A stretch of 64,000 bases of DNA from Ophiura sarsii (lineage: Eukaryota; Echinodermata; Ophiuroidea; Amphilepidida; Ophiuridae): assembly GCA_035610835.1 (NCBI GenBank), contig CM069442.1:59561950-59625949 (forward strand), read 5' to 3'. The notes under the pieces were generated by a model that saw only the letters and a list, made by a program, of their open reading frames with translations, had not been told where the DNA came from and searched no databases. Positions 10,501-19,500 of the stretch are shown here, in pieces. Positions within the stretch are counted from its first letter, which is position 1. Every line of letters starts with the position of its first letter. The translations under genes were made by a program, and so were the position numbers.

Positions 10501-13500
10501 GTTCGGTAAGTAAACATCCTGATATCATGTTAAATCTAACAGCGTGTGTGACTAAAACAATTCGTTCACAAACAATAATTACAATAGATGATTACAAAGA
10601 TTATGGGCCCATTTCCTCAATAACGGATACATTTCAAGGTCGATTTCATTCCTAGCATTCTCCACGACTTATCTATAGGCAATAGGTATTTTCTTAGTTT
10701 TATCACTAAAATGTACGTGTTATGTTTCTCAGTTCGGACCTGATGCCATCTGCTCGGAACCGTGGGTAAAGCGATAGTTTAACCAAACATTTGCACCAAT
10801 TGTGCATCGTGATTTTCTTTTCGCAACGCCATGGCGCATCATACATGTATTATATATATTGGGTCGCATTTCGAGTTGAATTGACATGGAATAGACGTAC
10901 ATTTGATCAATTCTTTTCATTTCGACGGTAACCCATTCGAATCGATGATTAATGAATACAGCACCTCAAAACGGGTGACTTTGCAGGTGATGTCAATTTT
11001 GAGTTTATTATGTGCGCTCTCAATTTATAAGCTTTAAAATGACACAAATTTATCATGGCATTCAGATTTTACGAGTGAAAAGGACTCCTTAATTCTCTTT
11101 GTTTACTTGATGTTTTCTGTCCGTTTGCATCTATATCTTGAATAACACGTACACAGCTGCAAAGTCCCCCTTTTGATGTGCTGCATCACATATACCATTT
11201 CATTATGGCACGCTTCAACGACTTTTCCGGGGATGATATTCATCGTGTTTTGTTAAACGACCTGTCTAAAAGAAAAACGTTTAACTTAAACATGAGTTTA
11301 GTTAGCGACGGTTTTAGGCTAAACCCGTGTTTAGAACAAGAATACGGCCACCATATCCATATCTCCTGGTGTGTACGTCGGTTGTGGTTGTGCTAACTCA
11401 AATCTCGTGTCTTACCTCTCTTTCTAGCGAGACCATTGGCTTATTCCACCCTTATCACGGCGTAACATTTCAAGCAATTATGATAGTATCTGACTAATAA
11501 CTTCATTTTTAATCAGTACTCACGGCAATCCCATTCATCACTACCATCTAAGCATTGTTCTATACCATCACATCGGGCCGTTTTTGAGATACAACCACCA
11601 AGGAGATCGCATTTGAATTCAGAAGTTTTACATACTGTATAATAATAATAATAATAAATGAATACAAGTATTTAAGACCTGTGGCGTGAAATATTTGCAG
11701 TTTAATGTTAAATTGCCTTTAAAGTCATTGACCCGTATTCTCGTACGGTTTTAAGCTAAACACGCGTCTAACTTTGACTTTCGACACGGCGTTTAACTAA
11801 ACGCAATTCTCGTACATTTGTTTTACTTAAACACGCGTCTAACTTGCCGAAATGTGTCTAACTTTAAACAAGGATACGGGGGTAGTTTAATGCGTGTTTA
11901 ACTAAACTCGCGCACCAACTGTATGCGTTGAATGATCATTCAACCGTGCCCGGTGCAAGCTGACGTGCGGACCGTGTAGTCTTTAAAAGTACCGTGTATT
12001 TAAAGCATTCGGTCGATATCTATTGTAACCCATTAGGGCCACAATGAATTAAATACCTGTATACAATCAACGCAGGACCACTCTGGGAACGAGATTTACA
12101 GAGTTTAAAATCGTGTTTTGTTAAACGCGTCGTTTAAAGGATAAACTCAGGTTTAAGTTAGACACGCGTTTAGTTAAGCTAAAACCGTGTTTAGTACGAG
12201 AATACGGCCCAAAATGTTGAAGCGTTTTTGGAACAACCGGGGAAGGAGCTTTAGCTGACCTCGAAATGGGAGGGGGCGGGGACAAACATTCCTCCTTGCC
12301 TCGCCTAACGTGGCTCTGCTAGTTTTACTTTGATACAAAGTTAAACAATTTTTAATACTAACTGCTCCGTCAAACCCCATTTACATATTCTCACAATTTT
12401 GGATAAATTAAGACGTTCTGGTACAAAAGTATCCATTTAGTCTCATTTTGGCTTCGTTTGCCAAGTGCCGACAGACTATCCGTCCCTTTCAGGTAAGGAA
12501 CACATTATTCAAAGAGCCACTGCTGGTTCATGTCCGAGTCTAAACAACACATGACCCAAGAATCAATTACTATCATCTAACTGCTAAATGTTGTCAGAAT
12601 TTGTAACAAATCTAATGGTCTTACCACAGTTAAATTCATCATAGCCATAATAACAGTGATCCGTACGGTCGCAGGTTAAGCTACTCTCTATACAATATCC
12701 ATCAGGTCCGCCAACCTCGCATTTGAATTGATTTGGTCCACATGCACCTTATAAATCAACGATAAAATAGCCTGTTCATTATGTCTGACTGCCTTAAAAG
12801 TATTAAAATACTTTTGTACCGAACAAAGACCCAGAGGCCATACATTTATGTTTTCAGTCTCCGTCATTATTGATTAAATCAGAGCTGCGTGTGAGATTTA
12901 CATCAAGACAATGCTTTATAAGGGCATGATCACTGGCCTGCCTAATCTGGAAATTGGAGAATTTATGACAGGCCAATTGCTAAATCACCGGTATATAACA
13001 TCATGTTTCCACATTGTTACATTAACTTTCCATTGTAGATGAAAGTAGAACTGCCTATAGTTTGCTTCCATGTTTAGTACTCACCATAAACGCATTCGTC
13101 TTCATCACTGAAGTCAAGACAATGATTTATACCATCACAGCGTAAGTAGTCTTTGATGCAAAGAACCTTGTTAGCACAGGCAAAATCACCTATAATACAC
13201 GGGGCTGTAACATAATTACAAATACAAATGTATACAAATCGAGAGCAAATGGTAGGCTTATGATAAATGTCACATCATGACACGTCACAAAATTAAAATA
13301 CATACCGTATTAACAAAATAAGTATAGCGTATCCAAGAGACAATAACACAAAACACTCAATCGCTAAAAACATAGATCACACTAGAAGTAGTGCAAGGCG
13401 TTTTCTTATTATAATGTTGGTAAAACACTGTCTTTTTAATACCATATTCACATATCAGGTGATATGAACCTAAATTTAGCCTACAATATTTTTGGAAACA

Positions 13501-16500
13501 TTTTTTTTTCACATTCAAATATATTATATAATAGAGGTTATCCATGATTCGCACCCGGCATATACTACATTCAATACAGTTGGTGCATGACGTCCCATTC
13601 ATAGCCTGAATTCTCATACCAAATACATATCATGAAACAGGTGTATCTTATTTCTAAAAATCAGAGTTTGGTATTGGTATTCTCGACAAGATGACTGCTA
13701 ATAGTACATAGATACCATGCCTTTTGACAGTCATCTCTGCAAACATTGAAGGTTTTCCAACAGCCAAGCAACACATCCTATATAGCTGAACTTAGCAGCA
13801 ACCTCATGATGTGTTGTCCTCTGCCAAGTGGACACCATAAGAAGGAGAATAAATACCACTTTCCACTTTTGACTTCATTTATTTGATACATGGATAACCA
13901 CTATTTATTTGCAGCTATTTCCATATATCTCTGCTACCAAACTGATTCATATATAGAAACGTTCTTACCATAATACGGTAACGGTTGTTGATCATCAATA
14001 AATAGAACCTCTCGATGTCTCGAATACAAAATCTTCGATCTCCGAACTTTGTTAGTATTACAGACTGTTATAGCTGGGAAGGGGATTTGAGCCTGTGAAA
14101 CTATAGAAAGCTGTAGGCATTGAAGGTAAATAGGGTGAAAATTAGTAAAACGTCCAAATGAAATGTTAATTGAACACTTTCCAGTCCACCCGGCTATTAG
14201 TTTTAACATACAAACCAGATTTTTCAGAAACGTACCTTTCCAACTTTCAAAGTCTGATCTAAAATATAACTGGACCAATCCCACGCATGTTTGTACATGA
14301 TAATGCAATTCTCATGGTGATTCCAAAAATGGTGATGAAATTCAATTATGATAACATATTTGAAACATTTTGTGAATTTTGGAACAGTCGTCTGTTTGAA
14401 ACTATTTCTTGTAATAACCTACCTCTGTTGCTGTATCAAATGCTATGTATTTTGTAATAAGCTTTTCGAATTGCCAACCAGACACTCCAAGTCCAGTTAA
14501 AAATAAAAGTGTCCAAAATACTCGACCAAATAGTGTCGTGGCCTTGTAGATATTAGGCAGGCCGTGGGCTGAAGAATAGTTAACTCCAAATTCTCTTATA
14601 ACGTTGTTCATTTCTCCCATGCAGCCTGGGTTCGATTCCCGTGTAGGATAAGTATGGCTGTCCGTCTGAATATTCGTTTGATTAGGAATTATGTGAGGCT
14701 CAGTATATGGGTCGCGTGGTAGATATCCACCGTAAGTGTTTGTCTTTGTCACGTTGGGCGGTGCAGATGACATGTGGAGACCACCCATCTGATGCATGGC
14801 ATATGATCCAGGAATGGGGCGGGTACTGAGGAGTAAAAGGTCATGTGCCATGAGTTGGGACTGCTTTCTGTGACACATGCGAAATCTGCAAAAATCACGC
14901 CGTTTTTGCTTCAAACATTTATAGCCTTAAATAAGTTAAATTATGTTGTATTAATAATAACCTTATTTTTTAAACGCGCCCCGAGCGCCATTTTGGTGGA
15001 TTTGTGCGCAATATAAATACACATTATTATTAAAATTAAAATTAAAATTATACATTGGAATATGGAATTGTTTTACATTTTCTGAAAGCATATTATATTA
15101 TTTCATCAATATCAAGGTCATTATCCAGGGTTTGTAGAAAAAAAATAGGGTGTAAATTAATAAAATGCACTAAAATGCAACATTTTCAAATTTCTGACTT
15201 TGAACATCACATAGTAATCGATTAAGTTGGGTGTTTCAGAAGTACAAATAAGTATTAAAAAGAAACAAATGTTCCCATTGTCTTTAAATTGAAAGGGTGT
15301 ATCATACAGGGTGGTCAAAATGAAGCTTAATGTACTTAAGCCCTCTGCTGCCATTATGTCCCGATAAATTTTCCATTAATCTTCTTTTTGCGTATTATAC
15401 AAATGTAGGTCACCCGGGACTATACAAAATGCACGTGAAAGATAGAATTGATCAATTCTCATTGATAGCATTAATTAGCATAATTAGCATTAACTTATAT
15501 TAATCATACACTTCATGTAAAGATAATATGAGAAAGTCTTATTGGACTTATATTGTATTTAAAACTTCAATATTTAACAAACGAGGTAGTCATATGTGTC
15601 AGTAGCACAGGGTGCGTATTGAATTATTAAATAAAAACTAATTATCCATTACAAATCTATTATTTACGATAAAACACCAAATCAATACTAATATGTCACC
15701 TTGCTGACACTCCACATATTGCACATATAAACAGTGCCTCCGGCTCCCTTGCTTCCTCCTCAAGCACCATTTAATTAATTAATTGATTGATTACACCCAA
15801 TTAAAAGTGAAATAATTTCGACCAATTGTCTTTACTGGTCTGAAAAGAATAGATTTTCTACTTTAAAATGGCACCAAAAATCATTTTTGTACGACGAAAA
15901 TATAGAAACTGTATCATTTTGAACATCACTAATAACGTAAAAATATCACACCTCTATATTGGTGGTCCCAATTCATGGCGCACGACCAAAAGAATAATTT
16001 GCCCTTATAAGTTTTAATATAAACTGCGCCAATAAAGTATCTAAGGTCGATTTTAAAAGTTGCAAAAGCCCCTATTCAAGCAAGAGCGTTGTACTGTAAC
16101 GAATAAGATCAGCATTATTTTGGCCCGCCTTTTATAAATGATTTGTTTGTCGCGTGTTGGATAAATTAATTGTCAATAACAAAACAAAAGGGTCGGAGAT
16201 GGTAGGCATAAATCAATACTGCAATAAATGTTATGGTTAAGTAAACAGAACAAATTGATGTCTTTTGTCTTTTGTTTTTGGTCTTGATTTTGTCTGTGTG
16301 TGATGCTTGTGTAAGTTCCCTTCTGGAATTGGGGTGAATAGGAGCCTTTGCAACTTTTGAAATTAACCTTAAGCCACTCAAGTGTCCATAACTCCGCTAA
16401 ACAACATTGTAGCGCAACAAAAGAGGTGTCAAAATGCGCAGAAGATAACTGTGAATCGAATTAATTAATTATTTTTTTGCATACTATTTCTGTTTCCGAT

Positions 16501-19500
16501 ACATCTGTTTATTGGCGCAGTTTATATTGTTAAATAGTTTTGGTGGTGTGGGGGGGGGGGGGGGGGGGGGGGGGTGGGTGGTAGAGCACAAAATGATTTT
16601 TAAATAATTTGAACGAAAACTAAGAGTACATGTAGAACGTTGATACCTACTTTTATAACGAATCATAACCATGATAACATTGATTATTTTGAACCTCATG
16701 CGCATATCGACTAATCGCGCTCCTAACTATGCGCTACGATAAATATACAGGTTTGCTCAACAGAAGTACTAACGGCAAGTCATTATTTTATTTTACTCAA
16801 TTAATATTAGATTCAGTTGTAAGAATGCTTTCATTGAGATGCGCTGCTGTCTGTTAACGAATCGTGAAGTAAAATGTGCATTTCGTAAAATGGTTATTAA
16901 GATTGATCTAAAATAAATTATTTACCCATTGTTTGTTCCTTGAGAAAGCCATCTTGAACCGTATGTTACTCCGCCTAGCTCTGGAACGACATTACTACTT
17001 CCATCTACAGAGAAGAAATAAACATTTTACTAAAAGGATAGGTGTTTTTTTGAATGATGTAGTCGAAAAGTAGCAAATAATCTTTCAAGTGCTTTTAAAA
17101 ATTACACAAAGAAGGTTATTACAAAGCCAAAAGCCAAAGTAGAAATAACATACACTTTATATATGAGTAGCCAGAGATATGTACTGAACAATATTATCTT
17201 TCAATTATCATGATATGCTTAAAGCATCTGACACAATAATACACACATAACCGAATAGATATAAGAAAGAGAAGGGAGATGTGGGAATGGGGGGGGGGGG
17301 GGGGGGGGGGGGGGGGTGGGTAATTGGAATTTCCCTAACATATAATAGTAGCAGACACATTTCAACCTCTTTTGTTCCTAGTAAAACAGGATGGATTCGT
17401 CTGCAAATAAGTATATTGTCATAGACCCTTGTCCTGAGAAGGATAGGAATAATTGAAGAAATTTAAAGGAAGACTGGAAAATGGTTTCCATCGACTTCAA
17501 GACATATTGAATGTTGATATGGCTCAGTATTCCATATTATGGAATAGACAACTATGAAAACTCTGACTTTCCCTAAAATTACAATCGGTGAATCTAATAT
17601 AGAAATCGCCAGAATCTTGGTGTGATTATCGACAAGTCCCTGGAAATTATGAAAGGGTCATGTCTCGAACATTGTTCGCGCGGCTTCATTTGCCATTTAC
17701 AAGATCGGCAGGCTCATCAAACATCGTGATCGCGAGTCAACTGAGCGACTTGTCCACGCCTTTGTGTCGTCCAGACTTGACAGCTGTAATAGTCTTTTGT
17801 ATGGTCTTTCCTGATAACTAAATTGCCAAGTTACAACGTGTGTGCACAATTCCGCTGCCCGACTCGTGTCACGGTGCTCAAAACGTGACCATATGAAGAC
17901 GATTCTTTGTGAGCTACTGTTCAGCAACGCTTACAATACAAAATAGCTCTGCTCACATAAAAGGCATTGAACAATATGGCACCAGCATATATCACAGAAC
18001 TCCTAAGAAATACACTCCCGGGCAGTGTCGTAGTCGAGTCCTTATCATCCGAGTCCAATTCTGAGTCCGAGTCCTTGAGAAAAGGACCCGGTCCGAGTCC
18101 TTGCCAATTTCTGATGTCCAGGTCCGAGTCCGTGTCCGAGTCCTCAGTATCCGAGTCCGAGTCCGGGTCCTTATGTATCGTAGAAGTAAAAGCAGAAGTA
18201 GGGCGGGGGTATGTCGCCAATATGGCGAGATGTTACTAATACATGAAATCCTGAAGTGTAAGACGCTTTAAGTTGCTGGTGACTTTGGACATTTAAGCAA
18301 AGGAAACAATCCAAAGTTCAATTATTAAAAATGTCAAGTTTCGATGAGTGGATAGGGAACCATTTAAGAGTAGACATAAAGTACAGCAATTTGAGCAGAA
18401 CAGTTATGAAAGACATTCGTTAGTGTTTGAAATTTTAGAAAATTAAATGACTTTTATATTCTCACTTTTACATTTTTTCTTTGCTAACGTGAATTAAAAA
18501 TATATATAAAAGTGTTTATAGATTGTATAGCAATATCTTGTTTCTCGAGAAATGGGAGCAATTCCTCATATCATTTCTCGAGTAATGAGAACATCTTTTC
18601 TTGTGGTATCAACATAACACCTCTTCACGTGCGTCATTTGTGTCATATCACGAATTCATTGACCTATAACTAACATCTGCATCAATTTGTTTACAGATGG
18701 TTGACCAACAATAACGTCCTATTCATATCAATTCTAAAAAAATATTAAGTTGCAATTTTCTGGCACGTATGTTGCTAATTTTCCAAATAAAATGTTCCTA
18801 GTCTTCTCGAAAAAGAACATCAGTTAAAAATCATTGAAATTGTTGAATTATTTCGGAAGATGTTGCAAAATTCTCAAATAAATGTAGCTTGAGTTGTCGG
18901 TAATGTCACACATGTCCCGCAGATGTTGTTGTTTAGTTGGTAGATATTAGCGAGGTCAATAAAGGGTACAGCGATGTGACAAGTTGTCAGCGATTGAACA
19001 CAATAAATCTAATTTAAATAATAATGTCCTTACAATTCACTGGTTGACTGCGTTTAAAAGTCATTTTTACTCGACTTATTTATGTAATGAGTTGGTCTTA
19101 TGTACCGTATATAAAAGCCTTACCATGAAAAATGAGTGTTAGTTTTCAAAGATCAGAGCCCTATGACATAAAACTTTAAGATCTTCTTAGGTTGGATTTA
19201 AGAAGAATTAATTCTTAATAAATCCTGATATGATCTTTTTTTAAGTTAAGAAGATTCTTACCTTTTATTCCCTAAAACAACTATAAGAAGAACATCCTAA
19301 GAAGAGTTGTTATTCTTAACTTAAGAAGACTCTAATAGAAACGTTTCTTAACTTCTAAACTTAAGATTAATCATAAGTTGACCTTTGTGGAATGTGTATT
19401 TAAATTTCTAGATAATAAGTTTGCTACGCGCAATTGCTTTTTCAAATTAAAAATTCTTGTTATAGTGCAAATTTCTAAAGGTTATTAGTCCCAGTTGACT

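Noticed and set aside
14105..14308. Extension of LEFT exon 5 upstream to a Met at 14308
   Set aside because: This part is the dispersed repeat shared with 31470-31715 and ends at a good splice acceptor; only the part from about 14092-14100 down is channel sequence.
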